Below, piece after piece: positions 21,620-29,380 of a DNA stretch of 53,895 nt. The position numbers and the translations under genes were made by a program. The stretch is from assembly GCA_017436845.1 (NCBI GenBank), contig JAFSCJ010000008.1:1-53895 (forward strand). Reading direction: 5' to 3'. Under the pieces are notes generated by a model. The model was not told the DNA's origin, made no database searches, and saw only the letters and a program-made list of their open reading frames with translations. The DNA comes from Muribaculaceae bacterium. GTDB lineage: Bacteria; Bacteroidota; Bacteroidia; Bacteroidales; Muribaculaceae. Positions within the stretch are counted from its first letter, which is position 1. Every line of letters begins with the position of its first letter.

Positions 21620-22096
21620 TTAGAAACGGAAATGTGCAAATGCGCGGTTAGCTTCGGCCATCTTGTGCATATCTTCTTTACGTTTGAATGCACCACCTTG
21701 CTCATTGTAAGCATCAACTATTTCAGCAGCCAATTTATCTGCCATAGTTTTACCACCACGTTTGCGAGAATAGATGATTAGATTCTTCATTGATATTGAC
21801 TCCTTACGATCAGGACGGATCTCAGTCGGAACTTGGAATGTTGCACCACCCACACGGCGTGATTTAACTTCGACTTGAGGAGTTACATTTTCAAGCGCTT
21901 TTTTCCAGATTTCAAGCGCAGATTTTTCCTCGTTAGGCAACTTAGACTTCACAGTCTCAAGTGCGCTATAGAAAATAGTATAAGCAATGTTCTTTTTGCC
22001 ATCATACATCAAGTGATTGACAAATTTAGACACTCTTACATCATTAAAAACGGGATCAGGTAATACAACCCGTTTCTTTGGTTTAGCTTTACGCAT
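21620..22096 (-). CDS. rpsG: 30S ribosomal protein S7
   Basis: S7 organises the 30S head and contacts the E-site tRNA. The 158 residues begin [20 protein letters not shown] and include [20 protein letters not shown] and [19 protein letters not shown] 155-base gap with a hairpin separates it from rpsL. In E. coli S7 acts as a repressor at this same gap. Confidence 0.98.
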   Translation of the reverse strand: MRKAKPKKRVVLPDPVFNDVRVSKFVNHLMYDGKKNIAYTIFYSALETVKSKLPNEEKSALEIWKKALENVTPQVEVKSRRVGGATFQVPTEIRPDRKESISMKNLIIYSRKRGGKTMADKLAAEIVDAYNEQGGAFKRKEDMHKMAEANRAFAHFRF

Positions 22097-22148
22097 AGTT
22101 TTTCTAAAATTTTTGTTTTTGTTTGCTGGTTGCTTTCATCACTTCAAC

Positions 22149-22164
22149 GATGTTCTCTAACATC
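22149..22164 (-). promoter_or_regulatory. Hairpin in the rpsL-rpsG gap, possible S7 control site
   Basis: The 155-base gap has no reading frame and no TAnnTTTG element, but contains a perfect 6-base stem (GATGTT with AACATC) with a 4-base loop. In E. coli S7 binds an RNA structure between rpsL and rpsG. The match is positional, not sequence-based. Confidence 0.35.
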
Positions 22165-22251
22165 ATTTACTCAACCGAAATAGCCTGCCAATAAATCAAA
22201 AACGAAGTTTATAACTTGTTTTATCTCTTTGCTGATTTCCGCTAAGGTTTA

Positions 22252-22656
22252 TTATTTTTTACCTTTTGCAGCAGGTGCAGCTCCTGGTTTTGGACGTTTT
22301 GCTCCGTATTTAGAACGACGTTGTGTACGATCTTTTACACCGCTGGTATCAAGAGTACCACGCACAATGTGATAACGCACACCTGGAAGGTCTTTTACAC
22401 GGCCACCACGTACAAGTACAATTGAGTGTTCTTGAAGATTGTGACCTTCTCCTGGAATGTAAGAGTTCACCTCTTTACCGTTAGTCAATCTCACACGAGC
22501 TACTTTACGCATAGCTGAGTTAGGTTTCTTGGGAGTAGTAGTGTACACACGCACACACACACCACGACGTTGTGGGCATGAGTCGAGTGCTGGAGACTTA
22601 CTTTTGTCCTCAAGAGCTACACGTCCTTTTCTTACTAATTGCTGAATAGTAGGCAT
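22252..22656 (-). CDS. rpsL: 30S ribosomal protein S12
   Basis: S12 is the decoding-centre protein. The 134 residues include [40 protein letters not shown] and [16 protein letters not shown]. The Lys residues known as streptomycin-resistance sites in E. coli (42 and 87) are present in TTPKKPNSA and GRVKDLPGV, so this copy looks wild-type. It is the first gene of the cluster, with a strong promoter about 140 bases upstream. Confidence 0.98.
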   Translation of the reverse strand: MPTIQQLVRKGRVALEDKSKSPALDSCPQRRGVCVRVYTTTPKKPNSAMRKVARVRLTNGKEVNSYIPGEGHNLQEHSIVLVRGGRVKDLPGVRYHIVRGTLDTSGVKDRTQRRSKYGAKRPKPGAAPAAKGKK

Positions 22657-22798
22657 CTTAGTTCTTTGTTTTTGTTACTTAATTTTTATTCTCTTTATAT
22701 TATTTTGTTCTTTTTGCACACATTCAAAGCGCCAATTATCACTTTGTATTTCAATAACTTAGCAATAATATGGTGCTTCTACAGTCCGAAAAACGTTG

Positions 22799-22830
22799 CA
22801 AAATTACTAACTAATTTCCTAATAACCAAA
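22799..22830 (-). promoter_or_regulatory. Main promoter of the ribosomal cluster
   Basis: On the minus strand TTTG is followed by exactly 20 bases and TAATTTTG, a full match to the Bacteroidota vegetative promoter. Transcription should begin near 22793, giving an AU-rich leader of about 137 bases before rpsL with no obvious stable hairpin. This is the only two-element promoter found upstream of the 33-gene run. Confidence 0.75.
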
Positions 22831-22885
22831 TATTTTTCCTCTTATTTTATCAAGAAATTTATTTCCCTATTATCAGAAAACAAAT

Positions 22886-22918
22886 GTGGCTGTGTTTTCA
22901 CAAAAAATTCACAGCCAC
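22886..22918 (-). terminator. Terminator after the S41 peptidase pseudogene
   Basis: A 9-base perfect inverted repeat (22886-22894 with 22910-22918) is followed on the minus strand by ATTTGTTTTC. It lies 36 bases after the peptidase stop and before the ribosomal promoter, and so insulates the two units. Confidence 0.65.
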
Positions 22919-22953
22919 CACATATATTTAATATTATTTAATATTTAAACCCG

Positions 22954-24267
22954 CTAAAAAGTTCTTCTCACTTCCTCTATAGCACGCTCTAACACGATAT
23001 CCTTTTCCGCCAGAAATGATTCAATTGTTTCTTTTACCTCCACATCAGGCAAAATCCCAATACCAACAAAAGGTGTACCATCAGACAAAAAATCTTCTTT
23101 CGTGCATATTGCACATCTTACATCATAGCCTAAATCTATAATTATTGGATTCCCTGTTGATCCTCCGGTTGCAACACCTATAATTTTGCCTCTTTTTGCA
23201 TTTTTAAACAACGCACAGAAATTTTCTGCAGATGAAAATGTACGTTCACTAATTAATACACATATAGGTCCATCATAAATATTCTTATCAGATATAGGAT
23301 ATAATTTTTCATCATTAACAACATGCCATTCTTGAGGCATACTCCACGATGCATGTGCAGCTATATATTTTCGACTTCGCCACTCACCCTTTGGTATAAC
23401 AGAATCCACAAAATGACTCATCAAATAATCTGCATAAGCCGAATTTCCACCTCCATTATCTCTCAAATCCAAGATTAACGCCCCAGTCTGCTAAATTTTT
23501 CTATAAATTGTATCAAAATCCTCTTTTTTAAAACGTCCTTGCGCAAAACTTTTTACATTTAGATAACCTATATCCCCATCTATAATTCGAAACTCAAAAC
23601 AATCAGACACATTCTCTTTACTCAAATCCCAATCAATATCATTGCGATTACTACTCATAGTTATAAGTTTTCCTTCAGGGGTTCTAAATTCAAATGTTGA
23701 CACTTTATTTCCAGGAGCCTTTGATATTTGATAATTACAGAATGTCATGTAATCACTCCATTGTGATGTAGAAGAGCACACCTCAGGCAGAATATTACGA
23801 TAACAAAAATCTTTTATATTTTCACCATCAATAGTAAGTATTTTGCTTCCCCTTACCACCCCCATCGATTTCAATATCATGCTCTCAACCTTATCCACAA
23901 CCACACATCCATCAATTAATCGTGTAGTCATTGGAAATGGCTTTATCCATTCTTGCTGCGGTAACTCATTAATCCCCCGATTGGAAATAATAAAAGTATG
24001 CCCATCACTCAACTTAGAGTTCAAACGTTTCAAGCCCTTAATAAAATCATCATCATTTTCCGTTTTACACAATTTAGGCAACTCTGACATACATAAACTA
24101 TCCCAATCAAAAGTCAATTTATTATAATGCACAAAATTATATTTGATTTCTGTGCAAAAACGAGACACGATAAAAGCCTTTTGATCTATTGTTAATGATG
24201 CTCTCTTTTCAGCTCTTGACGCAACAATTATTGACATTATGAATACCAATATTACAATTTTTCTCAT
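22954..24267 (-). pseudogene. S41 family peptidase interrupted by an in-frame TAG codon
   Basis: The two open segments (258 residues from 24267, then the part ending at 22954) lie in one frame of 438 codons. They are separated only by a TAG at 23491-23493, in the context YRKI-stop-QTGALILDLRDNGGG. The first part has a signal peptide (MRKIVILVFIMSIIVASRA) and a degenerate PDZ-like region. The second has the DLRDNGGG strand and the nucleophile region SERTFSSAENF with GVATGGSTGNP, typical of S41 (tail-specific protease) enzymes. Read through, this would be a complete periplasmic peptidase of normal length. TAG is a true stop in several nearby genes, so it is probably a recent inactivating mutation or a sequence error. 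Neither half alone has a complete active fold. Confidence 0.8.
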
Positions 24268-24351
24268 AATTTACAATTTTGTGTTAACAATGAATACTAT
24301 TTATTACAAAGACTCAATCAACCGAAAAAAGGCGACATCTATTAACATTAT

Positions 24352-25086
24352 TTAATCATTTCTCGTAATGCGAGCAAGATAATCATAATGCTCCCCCTCA
24401 AAAATCAGTTCAGAGCAAAATCCATTTTGATCGGCATGATACGATAGAGTCTCAAAATCGACATACAACCAATCAAACGTATCTCCTTTCATATTTTTGT
24501 ACTGCATCATGAAATCAACTTCTCCATAGTAGCTACCATTCAAGTCTATATCTACTGAGCCATCTTCATTCTCATATAAATATATAAGGTCACTTGAATC
24601 TATAAGTACTTGCCCATCTTCCGATAATAATTCGTTTATGCGGGCAAAGAATTCCGAAAATTTATCAATTTTACCCACAATCCCTGTTCCATTCATTAAC
24701 ATCAAGATTGTATCAAATTTCCCCTTCAACGATTTATCATACATATTTACAAATCGGACATCGGCAACACCACGTTTTTGCATCACATCCACCGAGCGAG
24801 GGGAGATATCAATTGCACATACATCCTTCCCCATTTCCTGTAAAGCAAGAGAATGACAACCGCTACCGGCTCCCACATCTAATATATTCCCGCAACAAAG
24901 TTCAAGCGCTCGCTGTTCCAATAGAGGCATTTTATCAAACGTGCGAAACAAATCCTTGACCGACATTTCATCCTCATCAAACATTGACGAAAACACGCGC
25001 AATCGCCCAGCCACACCATTATTATAATAGTCTGCGATTGCCCACCCCATTGGATCTTTACGCAAGTCAAGAACACTCTCACTCAT
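24352..25086 (-). CDS. Class I SAM-dependent methyltransferase of unknown substrate
   Basis: The 244-residue protein has the Rossmann motif I (ILDVGAGSGCHSLALQEMG, about residues 67-85), the acidic ribose-binding motif VCAIDISPRS, and motif IV-like FDTILMLMNGTGIVG. This is the normal small-molecule methyltransferase fold. The N-terminal helix (SVLDLRKDPMGWAIADYYN) is typical of a Bacteroidota group found beside other metabolic genes. It starts 5 bases after rfbC and is probably co-transcribed with it. The substrate cannot be told from sequence. Confidence 0.75.
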   Translation of the reverse strand: MSESVLDLRKDPMGWAIADYYNNGVAGRLRVFSSMFDEDEMSVKDLFRTFDKMPLLEQRALELCCGNILDVGAGSGCHSLALQEMGKDVCAIDISPRSVDVMQKRGVADVRFVNMYDKSLKGKFDTILMLMNGTGIVGKIDKFSEFFARINELLSEDGQVLIDSSDLIYLYENEDGSVDIDLNGSYYGEVDFMMQYKNMKGDTFDWLYVDFETLSYHADQNGFCSELIFEGEHYDYLARITRND

Positions 25087-25091
25087 TCTCT

Positions 25092-25643
25092 CTACAAATC
25101 AAATGGTTCGATTTCTTCTAACAATAAGCCACGAGTGTCTTTTTCCGACAACAGCATCTCTTCTTTAGAAATTGGCCACTCAACACCCACTGTCGGATCA
25201 TCAAAACGCAATGTTGCTTCAGCTTGTGGAGCATACACATTATCTACCTTATATTGAAATTGGGCAACATCACTAAGCACGATAAATCCATGAGCCATTC
25301 CACGAGGCACAAACAATTGACGACCATTTTCTTGACTCAACTCAACTGCCACATATTTGCCATAAGTTGGTGAATTCTTACGCAAATCCACTGCAACATC
25401 AATCACTTTTCCTTGCGACACTCTCACCAATTTAGCTTGCGACCACTCCCCTTTTTGGAAATGCAACCCTCGCAACACGCCTCGGCTCGATACCGACTCA
25501 TTATCTTGAACAAAATTCACCTCGCCCACATGCTTGCAAAACTCCTCTTGCTTGTAGCTTTCCATAAAATAGCCACGAGCATCTCCAAAGCGACGAGGCT
25601 CAATAATCCACACTCCTTTAATCTCTTGTTCAATGAAATTCAT
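25092..25643 (-). CDS. rfbC: dTDP-4-dehydrorhamnose 3,5-epimerase
   Basis: RfbC (RmlC) converts dTDP-4-keto-6-deoxyglucose to dTDP-4-keto-rhamnose on the way to dTDP-L-rhamnose for surface glycans. The cupin core has FVQDNESVSSRGVLRGLHFQ with the catalytic His, VDLRKNSPTYGKYVAVELS and VPRGMAHGFIVLSD. The start MNFIEQEIKGVWIIEPRRF is preferred to an ATG 36 bases upstream because it gives the family N terminus and leaves room for the promoter. rfbA, rfbB and rfbD are not in the window. Confidence 0.93.
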   Translation of the reverse strand: MNFIEQEIKGVWIIEPRRFGDARGYFMESYKQEEFCKHVGEVNFVQDNESVSSRGVLRGLHFQKGEWSQAKLVRVSQGKVIDVAVDLRKNSPTYGKYVAVELSQENGRQLFVPRGMAHGFIVLSDVAQFQYKVDNVYAPQAEATLRFDDPTVGVEWPISKEEMLLSEKDTRGLLLEEIEPFDL

Positions 25644-25676
25644 GATATATTGTCGTTTTGATAATTTATTTCGACA

Positions 25677-25684
25677 CAAAATTA
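25677..25684 (-). promoter_or_regulatory. rfbC promoter -7 element (divergent pair)
   Basis: TAATTTTG on the minus strand, about 34 bases before the rfbC ATG. It lies one base from the opposite-strand -7 element of the neighbouring gene, so the two promoters overlap. Confidence 0.5.
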
Positions 25685-25685
25685 G

Positions 25686-25693
25686 TAAATTTG
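25686..25693 (+). promoter_or_regulatory. Promoter -7 element of the GlmU-like gene (divergent pair)
   Basis: TAAATTTG on the plus strand, perfect TAnnTTTG, about 31 bases before the ATG at 25724. The nearest upstream TTTG is 25 bases away, longer than normal. Confidence 0.5.
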
Positions 25694-25723
25694 CCTCATA
25701 GATTTACACAAATCAATTTGACA

Positions 25724-26902
25724 ATGAAAAATATTATTCTTTTTGACGAGAAATCGACTCGCGATAATCTCCTACCGCTCACTTTCACACGCCCTGTCGC
25801 TGGGATTCGTTTTGGCATTTGCACCATTGCCGAGAAATGGCAACACGCCATTACCGGCAATTACTCTTTCCTAGCAGCCGATTATCTGCAAGCCAAATTC
25901 CCCATCTCACTAAACGAAGATGATAATATTTTCATTGCAGGCAACGTTTGTCCCAACGAAGAACTCATATATGCCATTGAAAATCTACCATTAAACGCAG
26001 CTGTTAGACATAACGATACTCTCATAGCTTTTCGCGGTAACATTAACGACTTTAATAACCGCAATTGGGAACAAGAAACCTCAATTGAAAATCCCCCACT
26101 TGCTATCAAAATGCTATATGACATCTTTACTCTCAACGACATTGCATTAAGAGAGGATTTCAATGTCATAACTGCCAACCGCAAAAGCCAACCTTTAAGC
26201 CACAGCAACACACTCATTGGCGATTCCGACATGATTTTCATCGAAGAGGGAGCCATCGTTGAAGGCGCAATCCTCAACACCAATAAAGGGCCTATTTATA
26301 TAGGTAAAGATGCCGAGATAATGGAAGGTAGTTGCATACGCGGAGGGGTTGCTCTCTGCGAACATGGAGTCATTAATATGGGGGCAAAAATCTATGGTGC
26401 AACAACAATAGGACCATATTGCAAAGTGGGTGGCGAGCTAAACAATGTCGTAATGCAAAGCTATTCCAACAAAGCCCATGACGGTTTCCTCGGAAATGCC
26501 GTTATCGGCGAATGGTGCAACATTGGCGGAGGCACAAGCGCCTCAAACCTTAAGAATGACTACACCGAAATTAAGCTTTGGAACTACCCAGCCCACCGTT
26601 TCTTGCGCACAGGGTTGCAATTTTGCGGACTCATCATGGGCGACCATTCCAAAGCCGGCATAAATTGTATGTTCAACACTGCTACCGTCGTGGGAGTCGG
26701 CGTAAACATCCATGGCTCTGGATTTCCTCGCAACTTTGTTGCATCATTCAGCGAGGGCAGTTCAGCCGGATTTATCGATGTATCATTAGCCAAATTCTTC
26801 GACATTGCCAAGCGCATGATGGCACGAAGAAATATCGAGCTAACAGAGATTGACCGAGAAATCTTCCAATCAATCTACAACATTGCCGACACCTACAAAT
26901 AA
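25724..26902 (+). CDS. Alternative GlmU-type protein: putative sugar-1-phosphate nucleotidylyl/N-acetyltransferase
   Basis: The start at MKNIILFDEKSTRDNLLPLT gives the family N terminus; an ATG 66 bases upstream would lie over the promoter. The 392-residue protein has an N-terminal region with LPLTFTRPVAGIRFGICTIAE, like the Bacteroidetes GlmU family, and a left-handed beta-helix (about residues 180-350) with hexapeptide-like turns (IFIEEGAIVEGAILN, IYIGKDAEIMEGSCIRGG, INMGAKIYGATTIGPYC). The segment NAVIGEWCNIGGGTSASNLK is the acyltransferase-type core. The family is thought to make UDP-N-acetylglucosamine or a related nucleotide sugar. Classical pyrophosphorylase motif GxGTRM is absent, so the nucleotidyl step is inferred from the family only. 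Confidence 0.8.
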   Translation: MKNIILFDEKSTRDNLLPLTFTRPVAGIRFGICTIAEKWQHAITGNYSFLAADYLQAKFPISLNEDDNIFIAGNVCPNEELIYAIENLPLNAAVRHNDTLIAFRGNINDFNNRNWEQETSIENPPLAIKMLYDIFTLNDIALREDFNVITANRKSQPLSHSNTLIGDSDMIFIEEGAIVEGAILNTNKGPIYIGKDAEIMEGSCIRGGVALCEHGVINMGAKIYGATTIGPYCKVGGELNNVVMQSYSNKAHDGFLGNAVIGEWCNIGGGTSASNLKNDYTEIKLWNYPAHRFLRTGLQFCGLIMGDHSKAGINCMFNTATVVGVGVNIHGSGFPRNFVASFSEGSSAGFIDVSLAKFFDIAKRMMARRNIELTEIDREIFQSIYNIADTYK

Positions 26903-26982
26903 TACTGCTACACTATCACTAACACAATAATAAAGCCGTACGGGCTGATGCTTCGGGCGGTTGTCTGTTATATTATTCTCTA

Positions 26983-28110
26983 TTATTTCATTTTAGTCAA
27001 CACGCGTGTGATGGTACGAGTTACGTTGGCAGAGGCAAAATCGTGTTGCATTGCTACTTCAAGAGGCACTTTCTCTTCCAAAATGGGATATATGCCTGCA
27101 AAGCCCATCTGTTCAAGGCTATCACACATTTCCACACAGCCACCTATTGCAATGACAGGGATAGCCGCGTTTTTAGCACGTGCAAGCACACCGGCTGCCG
27201 TTTTCCCTTTTGCAGTTTGAAAATCCACTTTCCCTTCTCCTGTTATAACTATATCGGCATTCTCCAAGATGGCATCAAAGCTGATAGCGTCAAGCACCAT
27301 ATCAATACCTTTTTTGAGCGTAGCGTTGAGGAATGCGCGAAATGCGCCACCCATTCCACCTGCTGCTCCTGCTCCCTCAACGGGAACGATATCCAACTCA
27401 TATTTTGTGTTTACAACTTCGGCAAACGAGGCCATTCCTTCATCAAGGCGACGCACCATATCGGCATCGGCACCTTTCTGAGGAGCAAATACATAGGCAG
27501 CACCCTCTTTCCCACAGAATGGAGTATCAACATCACATGCGACTGTAAACACAGCATTGCGAACTGCTTCTGAAACATTGCTATCATCAATGCGAGCTAT
27601 ATCTCCAAGACAACCACCACAGCAGTCCTCTATTAAGGCGCCATTATTGTCATAGAAACGGAAGCCCAATGCTTGTAGCATACCAGTACCGGCATCATTT
27701 GTCGCACTACCACCTATTCCTACAAGGAATTTAGTGCATCCTCGATTTATAGCATCAAGAATCATTTCTCCTGTACCATAGGTAGATGTTACCCATGGAT
27801 TTCGTTCTTCAACCGAAAGCAAGGGCAACCCACTCGCTGCTGCCATTTCAATAATAGCAGTATCTCCGGCAATACCATACTCGGCTTCAACCGGTTTCCC
27901 AATCGGATTTTTTACAACGATTTTTATTTTTGAGCCGTCTAAAGCTTCAACAACTGCATCCACCGTACCTTCTCCTCCATCAGCAACATTTACTTTTACC
28001 ACTTGGCAAGAAGGAAATACCTCATATATCCCTTTTTCAGCACTTAATGCCACATCTACTGACGACAAAGAGCCTTTAAATGAATCTGATGCAACGACTA
28101 TTTTTTTCAT
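26983..28110 (-). CDS. Glycerate kinase (GlxK/GarK family)
   Basis: The 375-residue protein starts MKKIVVASDSFKGSLSSVDV, the hallmark of the glycerate kinase family, and keeps ADGGEGTVDAVVEAL, GIGGSATNDAGTGMLQALGF, EGAGAAGGMGGAF and ITGEGKVDFQTAKGKTAAGV. It uses ATP to phosphorylate D-glycerate, mostly to 2-phosphoglycerate in this family, which enolase can use directly. It lies 10 bases after a GntP-type permease that could import glycerate. The role is well supported; the exact carbon position is inference. Confidence 0.92.
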   Translation of the reverse strand: MKKIVVASDSFKGSLSSVDVALSAEKGIYEVFPSCQVVKVNVADGGEGTVDAVVEALDGSKIKIVVKNPIGKPVEAEYGIAGDTAIIEMAAASGLPLLSVEERNPWVTSTYGTGEMILDAINRGCTKFLVGIGGSATNDAGTGMLQALGFRFYDNNGALIEDCCGGCLGDIARIDDSNVSEAVRNAVFTVACDVDTPFCGKEGAAYVFAPQKGADADMVRRLDEGMASFAEVVNTKYELDIVPVEGAGAAGGMGGAFRAFLNATLKKGIDMVLDAISFDAILENADIVITGEGKVDFQTAKGKTAAGVLARAKNAAIPVIAIGGCVEMCDSLEQMGFAGIYPILEEKVPLEVAMQHDFASANVTRTITRVLTKMK

Positions 28111-28120
28111 ACCATTGTTT

Positions 28121-29368
28121 TTATCCGATTAACATATATGTAACTATACTTCCCACAGCAAGCACAAGCCCTACAAGAGTTTCATAAGGGATGAGTTTCA
28201 AACGTTCTTTAACACCCATACCCATAGAGCCTCCTGTTGCATGAAAGAATGAGCCATGTGGCAAATGATCAAGAACTGTTGCTCCGGAATTTATCATTGC
28301 TGCACCCCACACAGCCGCAACTCCTGCAGCTACGATAGCATCGGCAAATGAAGCTGATGCTATCGTAGCTCCGGCTGTTGTTGATGCTGTAGCTGCCGAC
28401 ATTAATGCTCCGGAAATGGGAGCCATAAATGTTCCTCCATTACTCCACCCCGACAACAAATCGACAAGTACATCTTTTATCGACGACGCTTTTATTACTC
28501 CGGCAAGCGTGCCTGTACCAACAAGCAATATTGCAATCCCCGACATCTTTTCCAAACCATAGGACAAACAAGTTCCCATGTTTTTCCAATTACAAGTACT
28601 TATAATTCCGACAATACCACCTACCGGAAGAGCAATCATTGGATCTATAACAATACCTGCTATCGGACGCAATGCGAGCAACAGAATAGTTACAATCGGA
28701 CCCAACAAACTACGCCACAATGATGGCAAATTTTCATCGGTATCATCTTCTTGTTCACCCTCCATCAAATCACCTTTTGGCATCAAAGGTACTATTACAA
28801 ACACCGTAACCGCCAATCCTATTATTGCCGGTATTATTCCTGCTCCCATTACTGAAGATAATGGTGCATCAAAATTCTCTGCGGCAATAATAGTATTTGG
28901 ATTGGGAGATATGATATTTCCACATTTTCCACCACCTATTATTGCCAACAATAACTTAAACTTTGACAAGCGCAATTTACATCCTGTAATTATCGCAATA
29001 GGTGCTATTGTTATTACTGCAACATCGACAAACACACCCATTGCAGTTAATATCAATGCTGCCAAAGCAAGAGCTAAATAGATATACTTGGGTCCTAATG
29101 CCTTTATAATACTTTTTGCTATCGTTGATGCAGCTCCGGTTTTAACCAACATTCCCGTCAATACACCAGCCGCAATAATTCTAACGATAGCAGGTGTTAT
29201 ATCCTTGACTCCAGCTATCATTTCAGCAACAGTTGTTTCAAGTCCCCATCCAGCAAGCAATCCACCCACTATTGCCCCTATTATCAAACTATAAACAGGA
29301 GATATTTTTCTAATTATCAACACTATTGACAGAACTAAACCTATCAATGCGGCAAGAGCACTACTCAT
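28121..29368 (-). CDS. GntP family permease (probable glycerate or gluconate:H+ symporter)
   Basis: The 415-residue protein has about eleven to twelve hydrophobic segments. It shows GntP family features: IGAIVGGLLAGWGLETTVAE, AAGVLTGMLVKTGAAS, GGGKCGNIISPNPNTIIAAE and a C-terminal SGATVLDHLPHGSFFHATGG. It is an inner-membrane transporter for sugar acids. The adjacent glycerate kinase points to glycerate as substrate. It lies in one operon between a cation:proton antiporter and the kinase. Confidence 0.88.
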   Translation of the reverse strand: MSSALAALIGLVLSIVLIIRKISPVYSLIIGAIVGGLLAGWGLETTVAEMIAGVKDITPAIVRIIAAGVLTGMLVKTGAASTIAKSIIKALGPKYIYLALALAALILTAMGVFVDVAVITIAPIAIITGCKLRLSKFKLLLAIIGGGKCGNIISPNPNTIIAAENFDAPLSSVMGAGIIPAIIGLAVTVFVIVPLMPKGDLMEGEQEDDTDENLPSLWRSLLGPIVTILLLALRPIAGIVIDPMIALPVGGIVGIISTCNWKNMGTCLSYGLEKMSGIAILLVGTGTLAGVIKASSIKDVLVDLLSGWSNGGTFMAPISGALMSAATASTTAGATIASASFADAIVAAGVAAVWGAAMINSGATVLDHLPHGSFFHATGGSMGMGVKERLKLIPYETLVGLVLAVGSIVTYMLIG

Positions 29369-29380
29369 GGTAATAAATTT

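Noticed and set aside
22954..24267. Possible amber recoding (TAG as sense) in this genome
   Set aside because: TAG ends the DUF1460, GT-B-like and DUF4491 genes at expected lengths, so it is a normal stop here.
26903..26982. Possible terminator between the convergent GlmU-like and glycerate kinase genes
   Set aside because: Only a short CCGTACGG palindrome and imperfect GC stretches are seen, with no T-run after them.
27043..27573. Open frame of 176 codons opposite glycerate kinase
   Set aside because: Cys/His-rich shadow translation without domain pattern; the opposite strand is a full-length enzyme.
28578..29081. Open frame of 167 codons opposite the GntP permease gene
   Set aside because: It is a mirror of a hydrophobic membrane-protein gene; low-complexity composition and no start signals.
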